Below, piece after piece: positions 9,728 through 18,654 of a DNA stretch of 54,654 nucleotides. The position numbers were made by a program, and so were the translations under genes. The notes under the pieces were generated by a model that saw only the letters and a program-made list of their open reading frames with translations, searched no databases and was not told where the DNA came from. The DNA comes from JBBQNR01 sp038330145 (lineage in GTDB: Bacteria; Actinomycetota; Thermoleophilia; Solirubrobacterales; JBBDJG01): assembly GCA_038330145.1 (NCBI GenBank), contig JBBQNR010000011.1:1-54654 (forward strand), read 5' to 3'. How positions within the stretch are numbered: the first letter of the stretch is position 1; every line of letters begins with the position of its first letter.

Positions 9728-10987
9728 GTGCCCTCCAAGCGCCAGATCTGGGTAGGCAGCGTGCCCGTCGGCGGGGGAGCGCCGGTCGTCGTGCAATCGA
9801 TGACCAAGACCGACACCAGCGACGTCGAGGCGACGCTTCAGCAGATCGGGAGGATGGTCGACGCGGGCTGTGAGCTCGTGCGCGTCGCGGTGCCTCGGGA
9901 CAGGGACGCCGTCGCGCTCGAGACGATCGTCAAGCGCTCGCCCGTTCCCGTGATCGCCGACATCCACTTCAATCACACGCTGGCGCTGAAGTCGATCGAG
10001 GCAGGCGCGCACTGCATACGGCTCAATCCCGGCAACATCGGTGGCCGCGACAAGGTGGCGGAGGTGGCGGCGCGCGCAACGCAGGCGCGGGTCCCGATGC
10101 GGATCGGCGTCAACTCAGGCTCGCTGCCCAAGTACCTGCACGAGTTGGAGCGAGAGGACCCGGTGACCGCGCTCGTGACCGCGGCGATCGAGTTCGTGGA
10201 GCTGATGGAGGGTCTCGAGTTCGAGAACTTCAAGGTCTCGATCAAGTCGACCAACGTGCCCAACACGATCGCCGCCAACAGACGTCTGGCCCAGAAGATC
10301 GACTACCCACTTCACCTCGGGATCACAGAGAGCGGCACCAAGTGGTCCGGCTCGCTGAAGTCGGCCGTCGGCCTCGGCTCGCTGCTGAGCGAGGGAGTCG
10401 GCGACACGATCCGGATCTCGCTCTCGACCTTTCAGGCCGAGGAGGAGGTCAAGGTCGCCTGGGAGATCCTTAAGGCGCTCGAGCTGCGCCAGAAGGGCCC
10501 GGTCCTGATCGCGTGTCCCACCTGCGGCCGCCTCCAGTTCGACATGGACACGGTCGTGGCCGAGATCGAGCGCCGCCTGGAGCGCTACGAGCAGCCGATC
10601 GAGGTCGCCGTGCTGGGTTGCGCGGTAAACGGCATCGGCGAGGCATCGCACGCCGACTTCGGCATCACGGGCGCCAAGACCGAGGGGCTGATCTTCGCCC
10701 ACGGCAAGCCGCTGCGAAAGGTGCCGCAGGAACGGCTCGTGGAGGAGCTGTTCAGCGAGATCGACAAGTCCCTGCAGGAGGGAGAGGTGCGCTCGGACGA
10801 GCGCAAGGCCGCCGAGGCCGCCGAATGGCTGCAGCGGATCGAGCAGGAGAACGCCGGCGAGCTGACGCCGGAGCGAATCGCCCAGATGGAGAGGAGCGAG
10901 ACCCCGGACGCAGCCGAAGAGGTGCTCGAGCGGCCGGTGGCCGTCGCAGGCAGGCGCTTCAACAAAGCCCGCAGCCCTGAGGAGTGA
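9728..10987 (+). CDS. ispG: 4-hydroxy-3-methylbut-2-enyl-diphosphate synthase (flavodoxin/ferredoxin)
   Basis: A 419-residue enzyme of the MEP isoprenoid pathway. It reductively dehydroxylates MEcPP to HMBPP using a 4Fe-4S cluster in the cytosol. The N-terminal TIM barrel opens IWVGSVPVGGGAPVVVQSMT, the typical start of the family. The cluster ligands are in CPTCGR (about residue 260) and GCAVNGIGEA (about residue 298), with the conserved Glu after GIG. A charged C-terminal tail of about 60 residues beyond the usual end is mostly Glu/Arg and probably disordered. The start codon is GTG with a -10-like hexamer 6 bases upstream. The next gene, a methyltransferase, overlaps its stop by 4 bases. 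Confidence 0.95.
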   Translation: MPSKRQIWVGSVPVGGGAPVVVQSMTKTDTSDVEATLQQIGRMVDAGCELVRVAVPRDRDAVALETIVKRSPVPVIADIHFNHTLALKSIEAGAHCIRLNPGNIGGRDKVAEVAARATQARVPMRIGVNSGSLPKYLHELEREDPVTALVTAAIEFVELMEGLEFENFKVSIKSTNVPNTIAANRRLAQKIDYPLHLGITESGTKWSGSLKSAVGLGSLLSEGVGDTIRISLSTFQAEEEVKVAWEILKALELRQKGPVLIACPTCGRLQFDMDTVVAEIERRLERYEQPIEVAVLGCAVNGIGEASHADFGITGAKTEGLIFAHGKPLRKVPQERLVEELFSEIDKSLQEGEVRSDERKAAEAAEWLQRIEQENAGELTPERIAQMERSETPDAAEEVLERPVAVAGRRFNKARSPEE

Positions 10988-11688
10988 AGAACGCCCACTG
11001 GGTAAACGATGTCGACGAGGAGGCCGCGTTCTGGCGCTCCTGGTTCAAGGAGGAGCGATTTGCCGATGCGCGCGACGAGCGCCGCGCCTTCTTGCGGTCG
11101 GAGTTCCCGATCGGGTTTGGGCGCGCCGTAGGCGCGGCCCCCGGTGAACTGCTGAGGGCGCTGGACGTGGGGTCGGGACCAATCTCGACGCTGCGTACCA
11201 GGGCCATGGAGAACCCTGTCGAGCTCGTCTGCACCGACGCGCTGGCGGACGTCTACAACGCGCTCCTCGATGAGCACGGATACGACGAGCTGCCGCGGGT
11301 GCTGAAGCTCAAAGGCGAAGCGCTTTCCACGCAGCTCAAAGAGTCGAGCTTCCACTATGTCCACATCGCCAACGCACTCGACCACTGCGAGGACCCCTCA
11401 CGCACGCTGGCCGAGATGTACCGTGTCTGCCGGCCCGCTGGTCTGATCGAGGTCGTTTCGGTCCAGAACGAGGGCGAGCGGCAGCAGTACCACGGGTTGC
11501 ATCAATGGAACCTCGAAGCCGACGACGCGGGACTCTGGCTCTGGCGGCCCTCCGCGCGCCAGAACCTGCTGGAGGCGTTGGGGGGCCACGCCCATAGCTG
11601 GCGTTACCTGGACTACCTCGCCGAGGGTGGGGCCAGGGTCTTCCAGGTGTCGATCCGGAAGGCGCGGCCGAGCACGGTCCCGACCTAG
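10984..11688 (+). CDS. Class I SAM-dependent methyltransferase, substrate unknown
   Basis: A 234-residue protein translationally coupled to ispG: its GTG shares GTGA with the ispG stop. It carries a SAM-binding glycine motif LDVGSGPIST (about residue 55) and an acidic residue after strand 2 (LVCTDALAD). A Methyltransf_11-like segment, VHIANALDHCEDPSRTLAEM, is followed by RPAGLIEVVSVQNEG. The N-terminal region (DEEAAFWRSWFKEERFADAR) is helical and may bind substrate. Coupling to ispG might hint at prenyl or quinone metabolism, but many such pairings are accidental. The small-molecule methyltransferase fold is certain, the substrate is not known. Confidence 0.7.
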   Translation: MKNAHWVNDVDEEAAFWRSWFKEERFADARDERRAFLRSEFPIGFGRAVGAAPGELLRALDVGSGPISTLRTRAMENPVELVCTDALADVYNALLDEHGYDELPRVLKLKGEALSTQLKESSFHYVHIANALDHCEDPSRTLAEMYRVCRPAGLIEVVSVQNEGERQQYHGLHQWNLEADDAGLWLWRPSARQNLLEALGGHAHSWRYLDYLAEGGARVFQVSIRKARPSTVPT

Positions 11689-11734
11689 AGCCTTTAACAA
11701 ATTGCCGGTTGACGGGTGATTTTGTTAAGGCTCT
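11687..11734. terminator. Imperfect inverted repeat between convergent genes
   Basis: AGAGCCTTTAACAAA (11687-11701) faces TTTTGTTAAGGCTCT (11720-11734), about 14 paired bases with one bulged T and an 18-base loop. It starts at the methyltransferase stop and ends at the stop of the minus-strand glycosidase. The T/A-rich inner arms suit a terminator in both directions. Confidence 0.65.
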
Positions 11735-13236
11735 TAGCGCAGCACGCGCTGGACCACCGGCCGCGCGGCACGGCTGATGCCGATCCGCGACGAGCTCTGG
11801 TCCTTGCCGGCGTAGGCCACGAAGCGGTAGGTCGCGCTCACAGGGCGTGTGACCTGAAAGTAGCCCTGATCGTCCGTGTCGACGCGTTTGCCCGCCGCGA
11901 CGAAGCGGGCGCCATCGCGTTGCTCGAGCTGGACCGAGCGCACCCCGGAGCCCGGGCGCACGCGCCCCCAGATCGTGACGCCCGCGGTCGCAGGCGTGAC
12001 CACGATCGGCAGCCGGTACGCGTTGAGCGCCGGTTTCGCACGGCCGTCCGTGAAGCGCAGGCCGGTCTGGAACCCGGACCAGACTTCCTCCGGCGATGCG
12101 CCCGGTCGAGGCGGGTCGTCATAGAGCAGGTACTGCGAGTAGCTGCGCAGTCGCGTGTAGCGAAACGAGAACTCCTCCTTCTCGTTCAGGATCTGAGCCT
12201 GCTGCGCGAGCGTGGTGCTGACCGTCGGATCGGGAGGATTGCTCTGGAGGCCGAACTCGGTGCTGTAGATCGGTAGGTCCAATGGCAGTCTGCCGGCCTG
12301 CGCCGCTCGGTCGAGGTAGCCGCCGAGGCGCTTGATCGCGAGCAGGTTGATGACGTCGCGCCGCAGGAAGACGCGCTGTGCCGGCCCGTAGGGGTGATGG
12401 GCGAAGCCGTCGGCGTCGATCTTCTTGACGTCACCGCATCCCTCGCGCGCGGCGGCGGCGCCGGAGAGCGGCTGAAACGCCGCGTCGAGACAGAGCCAGC
12501 GGCGAAGGAACCTGATCGGGCCCATGACGGTGCCCGGCCGGCCGACCGGCGCGGTTTCGCCGACGAGCACCTTGGAGCCGTCGGCGGCCTCGGCGCGAAT
12601 CCGTGGCATCGCCGCGTCGACCAGGGCGCGGTAGAGGCGCGGCGATTCGGAGTTCGGCTTCAGGAACTGCTGGTGGTTGGGCTCGTTCCAGATCGAGAAG
12701 TGGCGGACGGCGGGCAGGTCGCGAAAGCCGCCCGAGTAGCGCCGCGCGACCGCCCCCGCGAAGCTCGCGAACTCGCGCGCGTCGGGCCTGAAGTTGACGG
12801 TCTCCGCGCTGATCGGCCGCCTGCCCTCGCTGGCCCAGCGCGGCGCCTCGGGTGCGAGCGTGAGCAGCACCCGGAAATCGTCGTGCCGAGCCTGCCGCAC
12901 GAGATCGTCGTAGGGCTCGAAGCCGGAATAGGCGGCTGGATCCGCGGCGTCGAAGCTCGGCCGCTGGGCGTCATTCGGCTGCGGCGCCACCTCGTTCCAC
13001 TTCAACTCGACCCGCAGCGTATCGGCGCCGAGCTCGCGCAGCTCGCGCAGCACCGCGCGCCGGCGCTTGACGTCAGACCTGATCAGTGCCGTGTGATCCT
13101 CGAACACCGACCAGCGCACGCTGTCGGAGGGCCCGACAACGTCCTCCTTGTCCTCGAACACGAGGACCAGCGCGGCCGAGGCGACGGCCAGCAGGACGAC
13201 GGCGACCAGGATCGCGTACACCAGACGCCGGCTCAT
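11734..13236 (-). CDS. Membrane-anchored clan GH-A glycosidase-like protein, paralogue 1
   Basis: A 500-residue protein with an N-terminal signal anchor (VYAILVAVVLLAVASAALVL) and no clear cleavage site. It has a TIM-barrel domain of the GH5/GH39 kind: WNEVAP on an early strand, the acid/base glutamate in FSIWNEPNHQQF, and the nucleophile glutamate in IYSTEFGLQSNPP. After about residue 400 comes a small beta-sandwich (VTIWGRVRPGSGVRSVQLEQ) ending in a basic tail, probably a carbohydrate-binding or Ig-like module. It is one of three tandem same-strand copies that share these motifs and the spacing between them. Retaining hydrolysis of an extracellular beta-glycan is the likely reaction; the substrate is unknown. 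A purine-rich GTGAGGG precedes the ATG. Confidence 0.75.
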   Translation of the reverse strand: MSRRLVYAILVAVVLLAVASAALVLVFEDKEDVVGPSDSVRWSVFEDHTALIRSDVKRRRAVLRELRELGADTLRVELKWNEVAPQPNDAQRPSFDAADPAAYSGFEPYDDLVRQARHDDFRVLLTLAPEAPRWASEGRRPISAETVNFRPDAREFASFAGAVARRYSGGFRDLPAVRHFSIWNEPNHQQFLKPNSESPRLYRALVDAAMPRIRAEAADGSKVLVGETAPVGRPGTVMGPIRFLRRWLCLDAAFQPLSGAAAAREGCGDVKKIDADGFAHHPYGPAQRVFLRRDVINLLAIKRLGGYLDRAAQAGRLPLDLPIYSTEFGLQSNPPDPTVSTTLAQQAQILNEKEEFSFRYTRLRSYSQYLLYDDPPRPGASPEEVWSGFQTGLRFTDGRAKPALNAYRLPIVVTPATAGVTIWGRVRPGSGVRSVQLEQRDGARFVAAGKRVDTDDQGYFQVTRPVSATYRFVAYAGKDQSSSRIGISRAARPVVQRVLR

Positions 13237-13293
13237 GTCTCGACCCTCACCATGCCCGTTCTACCCGATCGGGCGCTGTGAGAGCGGGCTTCA

Positions 13294-13327
13294 GTTTCTG
13301 GCGAACGTTCCGAGAAGGGCCACTGGT
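13294..13327. repeat. Dispersed palindromic element, copy A
   Basis: The core palindrome GAACGTTC at 13303-13310 is flanked by GTTTCTGGC on the left and CGAGAAGGGCCACTGGT on the right. It lies immediately 3' of the minus-strand glycosidase stop at 13329. Related copies are at 25483-25516 and 30690-30722, with a weaker one at 49847-49882. Confidence 0.6.
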
Positions 13328-13328
13328 C

Positions 13329-14813
13329 CTAACGGATCGGCCTCGCAGTGCGGCTCTTGCCCAGCAGCTTGCGCCCGTCCGCTGCGCTCGAGTAGGCCTT
13401 GAAACGGTACCTGGCCGCGCGGGAGCGCTTGGCGCCGAAGTAGCCACTCGAGTTGGTGGCGATCCGCCTGCCCGAGCGCCGCCCGCCCGCGTAGAGCTGC
13501 ACGTACCGGTGCCCGCTGCCCGGCCGCACGCGGCCCCATATCCGCACGCCGCGCCCCCTGCGATGAACCACGATCGGGAAGCGGTAGGCGCTGTAGCCAG
13601 GTTTCTTCTTGCCGCTCGGGAAGCGCAGCCCGGTCTGGAAGCCGGACCAGCGCACGCTGCGGCCACCGGGGCGGGGAGGATCGTCGTAGAGCAGGTACTG
13701 CGAATAGCTCTTGAGCCGGCCGTAGCGGAAGGAGTACTCCTCCTTCTCGTTGATCAGCGCCGCCTGGCGCACGGGGGTCGTGCTGACGGTGAAGTCGGGC
13801 GGATTGCTCTGGAGCCCGAACTCCGTGTTGTAGATCGGCAGCTTGCGCGGCAGCCTGCCGGCGTTCGCAGCCCGGTCGAGGTACTTGGCGAGGCGTCGCA
13901 CCGCGAGGATGTTGATGATGTCCACGCTGGCCGGCACGCGGTCGACCGGTCCATAGAAGTGATGGGCGAAGCCGTCGGCGTCGATCTTCTTGAAGCCGCC
14001 ACAGCCCGACCTGCGGAAGCGCTTGTTGAGACAGAGCCAGCGGCGCAGGAAGGCGACGGGCCCCATGGCCTTGCCGGCCCTGCCCACCGGCGCCGTCTCG
14101 CCGACGAAGATCTGGGCATCCGATACGGCGTTCTTGCGGATCTGAGGGATGGCGGCGTCGACGAGCTGGCGGTAGATCCCGGGGGAGGCGCTCGACGGCT
14201 TCAGAAACTGCTTGTGGTTGGGCTCGTTCCAGATCGTGAAGTAGCGAACAGCCGGCAGACCGGCGAAGCGGCCGGAGTAACGGGTCGCCATGGCTGCGGC
14301 GAAGCGGCCGAACTCCGTCGCGCTGGGCCGGTAGTTGGCCGTGGCAAAGCTACGGCCGCGACCTCCGGCCGTCGCCCAGCGCGGCGAGTCGCCGGTGAGG
14401 GTGATCAGCACGCGCAGGCCCATTGCCCTGGCGCGCAGGATCAGGTCGTCGTAGTTGCCGGCGCCGTAGGTGGCGGGGTTGGTCGCGTCGAACGCCGGCC
14501 GCGTGGCGGAGTTCGGGCGCGGCGCGATCTCGCTCCATTTCACCTCGACCCTGACCGTGTCGGCTCCGAGCTGCTGTATCTCGCGCAGCGTTTTCTCGCG
14601 CTTGACCGGTCCCGACCGCACGAGCGCGTTGTGATCCTCGAACAGCGACCACTGCGACTTGCCCGCCATTGCGGTGGAGCAGACCGCGGCGAAGCAGGCC
14701 ACCGCGATGAGCGATGCGGCCAGCAGCGCGGCTGGCCGTGCGGCCTTCCTGCTGACGGCCGGGTGTGCGCCCGCCTGCGCAGGCCCGGCGGTTGTCCGCG
14801 CCGAATCGATCAT
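13329..14813 (-). CDS. Secreted clan GH-A glycosidase-like protein, paralogue 2
   Basis: A 494-residue protein, the middle of three tandem copies. The N-terminus has a long basic lead followed by a hydrophobic segment (AALLAASLIAVACFAAVCST) and a probable cleavage near AMAGKSQ. Catalytic features are the acid/base Glu in FTIWNEPNHKQF and the nucleophile Glu in IYNTEFGLQSNPP, with WSEIAPRPN on the early strand. The C-terminal ~100-residue module (VRIWGRVRPGSGHRYVQLYA, then SGYFGAKRSRAARYRFKAY) matches that of its neighbours. Its ATG lies 10 bases after the stop of paralogue 3 with only a weak ribosome binding site, which suggests translation coupled to the upstream copy. Substrate unknown; action outside the cell is expected. 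Confidence 0.75.
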   Translation of the reverse strand: MIDSARTTAGPAQAGAHPAVSRKAARPAALLAASLIAVACFAAVCSTAMAGKSQWSLFEDHNALVRSGPVKREKTLREIQQLGADTVRVEVKWSEIAPRPNSATRPAFDATNPATYGAGNYDDLILRARAMGLRVLITLTGDSPRWATAGGRGRSFATANYRPSATEFGRFAAAMATRYSGRFAGLPAVRYFTIWNEPNHKQFLKPSSASPGIYRQLVDAAIPQIRKNAVSDAQIFVGETAPVGRAGKAMGPVAFLRRWLCLNKRFRRSGCGGFKKIDADGFAHHFYGPVDRVPASVDIINILAVRRLAKYLDRAANAGRLPRKLPIYNTEFGLQSNPPDFTVSTTPVRQAALINEKEEYSFRYGRLKSYSQYLLYDDPPRPGGRSVRWSGFQTGLRFPSGKKKPGYSAYRFPIVVHRRGRGVRIWGRVRPGSGHRYVQLYAGGRRSGRRIATNSSGYFGAKRSRAARYRFKAYSSAADGRKLLGKSRTARPIR

Positions 14814-14823
14814 CCTGGAGGCT

Positions 14824-16362
14824 CTACTTGATCGGCGACGCCGAGCGGCTCTGGCCCAGCAGCTGGAGCTCGGATGCAGTGGTCCCGGCGGGGTGGCCGT
14901 AGGCCTGGAAGCGGTAGGTGCCCTTGCCCAGTTTGGCCGAGAAGTACCCCGCCGCGTTGGTCGCTATGCGTGCCCCACTGTTCGCGTAGCTGCCGCCGGA
15001 CAGGCGTTGCAGCTGCACCGAGCGGCTGCCCTTGCCCGGTCGCACGCGGCCCCAGATCGCCACCTTGCTGCCCTTCTTGTGGACCACGATCGGGAACCGG
15101 TAGGCATCCCAGGACGGCTTCTTGGTGCCGTTCGCGAAGCGCAGCCCGGTCTGGAAGCCCGACCACCTGACCGCCGGCGGCCCCGCGCGACCGGGGTCGT
15201 CGTAGAGCTGGTACTGCGAGTGGCTCTTGAGGCGTGCGTAGCGGTAGGCGAACTCTTCCTTCTCGTTGAGGATGCGGGCCTGGCGCTCGGGGGACGTCGA
15301 GACGAAGATGTCCGGCGGGTTGGTCTGGACGCCGTACTCGGTGTTGTAGATGGCGAGCCCGCGCGGCACCCTGCCGGCCTTGGCGGCCTGGTCCAGACCC
15401 TTGGCGAGCCGCTTGATCGCGAGCAGGTTGACAATGTCCGTGCGCTCGGAGACCAGGCCGACTGGGCCGTAGGGATGGTGCGCGAAGCCGTTCGCGGCGA
15501 TCTTCTTGAACCTGGTGCAGCTCTTCTTGCGCGCGGCCTTGCCGCGCAGGCGCTTGAAGTTCTTGTCCAGGCAGAGCCAGTCCTGGAGGAACTTGATCGG
15601 GCCCAGGCCCTTGCGCGGCGTCGGCTTCAGCTCGCCGACGAAGATCTTGCTGCCGGGGGCGGCGGCTCTCTTGAGCGCCGGCAGGCTAGCATCCACCAGC
15701 TTGCGGTAGACCAGCGGCGCCTGCGACGTCGGCTTGATGAACTGGATGTGGTTGGGCTCGTTCCAGATCGTGAAGTAGCTCACCTTGGGCACGCCCGAGT
15801 AGGTGCCCGAGTAACGCTTGCCGACCGCGGTGGCGAACTGCGCGTAGCTGGCCGCGTTGGGCTTGTAGTTGCCGCCACGGCCGCCCGACGTGGCCCAGCG
15901 CGGGGCGTCGCCGGTGATCGTCAGCAGCACGCGCAGCCCGCGCGCCGTGATTGCGCGCACGGCGTCGTCGTAAGGTGCGAAGCCGGGATAGGCGGAGGGA
16001 TTCGTGGCGTCGAACGGCGGCCGCGTCTTGCTGCCGGACGCGGGGGCGACCTCGTTCCACTTGACCTCGACCCGGACGGTGTCGGCGCCGAGCTCGACGA
16101 CCTCGTTCAGCGTGCGCTCGCGAGTCGCGGCGTCGGTCTGCACGATCCACGGGTGATCCTCGAAGACCGACCACTGGCTCTTGCTGGCGTGCGCTGCGCC
16201 GGGTAGCAGCGCGAGCGCGCAGCATGCGCCGGCGAGGGCGCAGAGAAAAACAGCCGTGAGCCTTCCTGCTTCCGGGCGAGCGCCGTCCATGCAGTGGCCC
16301 ATCGTAGCCACTCGCCTTGTCGTAAGCGTCGTCTTCTTGGTCTCTTGTCGCATCGGCCTCAA
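14824..16362 (-). CDS. Secreted clan GH-A glycosidase-like protein, paralogue 3
   Basis: A 512-residue protein and the first transcribed of the three copies. A signal peptide lies around residues 32-58 (AVFLCALAGACCALALLPGA) with cleavage near AHASKSQ; the true start may be an internal codon nearer to it. It shares with paralogue 2 the opening SQWSVFEDHPWIV, WNEVAP, the acid/base Glu in FTIWNEPNHIQF and the nucleophile Glu in IYNTEYGVQTNPP. The C-terminal module (VAIWGRVRPGKGSRSVQLQR) is the same type as in the other copies. It extends past the barrel with a lysine-rich insert (LRGKAARKKSCTRFKKI) not seen in copy 1. It lies 98 bases downstream of the GH2 gene on the same strand. Confidence 0.75.
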   Translation of the reverse strand: MRPMRQETKKTTLTTRRVATMGHCMDGARPEAGRLTAVFLCALAGACCALALLPGAAHASKSQWSVFEDHPWIVQTDAATRERTLNEVVELGADTVRVEVKWNEVAPASGSKTRPPFDATNPSAYPGFAPYDDAVRAITARGLRVLLTITGDAPRWATSGGRGGNYKPNAASYAQFATAVGKRYSGTYSGVPKVSYFTIWNEPNHIQFIKPTSQAPLVYRKLVDASLPALKRAAAPGSKIFVGELKPTPRKGLGPIKFLQDWLCLDKNFKRLRGKAARKKSCTRFKKIAANGFAHHPYGPVGLVSERTDIVNLLAIKRLAKGLDQAAKAGRVPRGLAIYNTEYGVQTNPPDIFVSTSPERQARILNEKEEFAYRYARLKSHSQYQLYDDPGRAGPPAVRWSGFQTGLRFANGTKKPSWDAYRFPIVVHKKGSKVAIWGRVRPGKGSRSVQLQRLSGGSYANSGARIATNAAGYFSAKLGKGTYRFQAYGHPAGTTASELQLLGQSRSASPIK

Positions 16363-16396
16363 TCTTTGGGTCGGCAGTCGTGCACGCGGATTTATG

Positions 16397-16465
16397 AACC
16401 GCCGGTTAAGAACCCCCGCTCGCGCGTCAGTTGCGCGGCGGGCCGTTCCTTAGCGGTCTCTTAAC
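16397..16465 (-). terminator. Inverted repeats after the GH2 gene
   Basis: GTTAAGAACC (16405-16414) faces GGTCTCTTAAC (16455-16465), a 10-bp pairing with one bulge that begins at the GH2 stop codon. Next to it, AACCGCCGGTT (16397-16407) is a perfect 5-1-5 palindrome. Together they could end the GH2 transcript before the GH-A trio. Confidence 0.45.
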
Positions 16466-18419
16466 GTTGGTTCGAATTCAATGCCCGCAACCCTTGCTGG
16501 ACTGCCGAGAATCCGGGCTTGCGATGCCCCGAGTCGTCCACCAGCCCCTTTTGGTTGATAGGCGGAGTGGGCTGCGGGTTTCCGCCGTCGTAGTTGGGTT
16601 TCACCCGGAAGTCGCGCAAGATCCACACCAGCGCGCCGTTGAGGTAGTCCTTTTGGGCGAAGACGTTCAGATGGTAGGCGAGGAAGTCGCGCTGGAACTC
16701 GAACGTTCCCTTCTCTGTCGCGGGACCGCTGCGGTTGGCCTCGGCGCCGAACTCGGTCACGAACAGCGCCTGACCCGGATAGTCGGCATGCAACCTGTCG
16801 AGGTACGGCCCGAGGGCCGCGCGGTCGGCGATCGAGTCGTTCGGCCCCGGGTACCAGCCGAAGTAATCGTTGACGCCGAGCGCATCGAGGCTTGCATACA
16901 GGCTCTGTCGCCCGATGGTCGGATAGCCGGGAAAGGCCAGCCCGACTAGACGCGTGGGGTCGAGGCGCTTGGCCGCGCGCTTGGCCTGGCGGACGTAGCG
17001 GCGGAAGCCCACGCCGGGCTTGGAGGTGTTCTCGTTGCCGACGCTCCATACGACCACCGAGGGATGGTTGCGGTCGCGCAGAACCATCTCGCGCAGGATC
17101 CGCAGGCTGCGCCGGCGAACGCTCTCGTCCTTGAACAGCCGGTCCTCCATCTGGTAGACGGGCACCTCGGCCCAGACCAGGATGCCCTCGCGGTCCGCCA
17201 GCTCGAGCGTCAGCGGGTGAAGGGGATAGTGGGCCCGTGTCATCGTGGCGCCGAGGTCCCGCAGCAGCGCAAAGTTGTCGCGCAGGTCGCTGGGGCGCAG
17301 AGCCGCGCCGCGGACGAGGTCGTCCTCGTGCATGCTCGCCCCGCGCAGGTTCACGGGCCGATCGTTGAGCAGCAGGCGGCCGCGACGAACCTTGAAGCTA
17401 CGGATTCCCGTGTGCACGGTGTAGCGCTGGACCACGTCCCCGTCGTCGTCGCGCAGCAGCAGCTCGACCGGGTAGAGCGTCGGCTGCTCCGGGCTCCAGA
17501 GGCGCGGCTGGGGGATCCGGACCCGCGCCCGCAACCGGCGCAGCCGGTTTGGCGAGACCCTGGTCGGCCCGGCCGTGACCCGGCGACCGTCGGCGCGTGC
17601 CTCGAGAGAGGCCGTTGCGCCGCGCGCGCCCATGTTCCGCACCAGCGCATCGATCGAGAGGCTGGCCTCGCAGCTGCGGCACCCAAGCCGCGGCCGGACG
17701 TTGACGTTGACGAAGTCGAGCGTATCGACGCGGCGCAGATAGACCTCTCGCAGGATGCCTGCGTAGTTCCACCAGCCGCCCACGAAGCGACCGTCGCGGC
17801 GCACCGCGAGCGACGGCACGTCGGTCAGGCCGCGCCGGCTGTCGGCCCTCACGACCAGCCGGTTGACGCCGCGCCGCATCGCGCCGGATCCCGATCCCGC
17901 AACCTCGACCTCGAACGGCAGGTATCCGCCGACGTGCCGGCCGATCAAGCGGCCGTTGAGCCAGACCGACGCGCGGTAGTTGACCGACTCGAAGCGCAGC
18001 ACCCATGACGCACGCGGCGGCGACGCCGGCAGCTCGAAGTCCTTGCGGTACCAGTGCACGCTGCCGAGATAGCTCTGCTGCGAGAAGTCACCCGCATTGG
18101 CGGCGTTCGGGATCGTCACGGGCGCCCAGCCGGTCAGGCCCGTGCCGCGCTGATAGCCGTCGGTGACTCCGCGGTTGCGCGGGTCCGGTCGCGAGTACCA
18201 GGAGCCGTCGACCAGGTAACGGCCGGAGGGGCCGTCCTCATAGACGGATCCGGGCGAGGGAGTGTCGGCCCCGAGCGCGCTGCTCGGCACGAGCAGACCG
18301 ATCGCAAGCACTGCCAGCGTGGCCATGGCGGGTCGAAGGCCGCGCCTCGGCGTTGCGCCGCCGGCTTGGCTGCCCGGTTTCGAGCCATGGCGCGCGGGAG
18401 TTGTAGATGCGGGTATCAC
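16461..18419 (-). CDS. Secreted glycoside hydrolase family 2 protein (beta-galactosidase/glucuronidase type)
   Basis: A 652-residue exported enzyme. I chose the GTG at 18419 because GGAG lies 7 bases upstream; an ATG at 18326 just before the hydrophobic core MATLAVLAIGLLVPSSALG is the alternative. Domains in order are a sugar-binding jelly roll (HWYRKDFELP, SVNYRASVWLNGRLIGRHVG), an Ig-like domain (ending VHTGIRSFKVRRGRLLLNDR), and a TIM barrel (NLRGASMHEDD, MTRAHYPLHPLTLELADREG). The acid/base Glu is in VVWSVGNENTSKPG and the nucleophile Glu in LFVTEFGAEANRSG. GH2 enzymes remove terminal beta-linked Gal, GlcA or Man residues. Secretion and the three adjacent GH-A glycosidases suggest a shared polysaccharide target. 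It is divergent from proS. Confidence 0.88.
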   Translation of the reverse strand: MIPASTTPARHGSKPGSQAGGATPRRGLRPAMATLAVLAIGLLVPSSALGADTPSPGSVYEDGPSGRYLVDGSWYSRPDPRNRGVTDGYQRGTGLTGWAPVTIPNAANAGDFSQQSYLGSVHWYRKDFELPASPPRASWVLRFESVNYRASVWLNGRLIGRHVGGYLPFEVEVAGSGSGAMRRGVNRLVVRADSRRGLTDVPSLAVRRDGRFVGGWWNYAGILREVYLRRVDTLDFVNVNVRPRLGCRSCEASLSIDALVRNMGARGATASLEARADGRRVTAGPTRVSPNRLRRLRARVRIPQPRLWSPEQPTLYPVELLLRDDDGDVVQRYTVHTGIRSFKVRRGRLLLNDRPVNLRGASMHEDDLVRGAALRPSDLRDNFALLRDLGATMTRAHYPLHPLTLELADREGILVWAEVPVYQMEDRLFKDESVRRRSLRILREMVLRDRNHPSVVVWSVGNENTSKPGVGFRRYVRQAKRAAKRLDPTRLVGLAFPGYPTIGRQSLYASLDALGVNDYFGWYPGPNDSIADRAALGPYLDRLHADYPGQALFVTEFGAEANRSGPATEKGTFEFQRDFLAYHLNVFAQKDYLNGALVWILRDFRVKPNYDGGNPQPTPPINQKGLVDDSGHRKPGFSAVQQGLRALNSNQR

Positions 18420-18654
18420 CAGGAGACTCCAACAGTGGGCGGCGCTCAAGGTCGCGCCGAGGCGGTGGCGCAGGACCGAGTTTTCCTGCTTTCTGCTGCC
18501 AGACCGCCCGCAACACCGTAGCGATCCGGCCCGAGGGATCCGCCCCTTGCACGAATGCTCCCGCAGTCCCGCGGCCGACGGCCGACCGCTCCCCGCTGCG
18601 GGAGCGGACGCGCCGGGTACGCTTCCGGCGCCGGATCCCGCCCCGATCGCTGCC

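Noticed and set aside
13086..16206. Two long plus-strand frames (581 and 515 residues) opposite the three glycosidases
   Set aside because: They mirror the repeated glycosidase codons, and their similarity to each other is inherited from the real paralogues on the minus strand.
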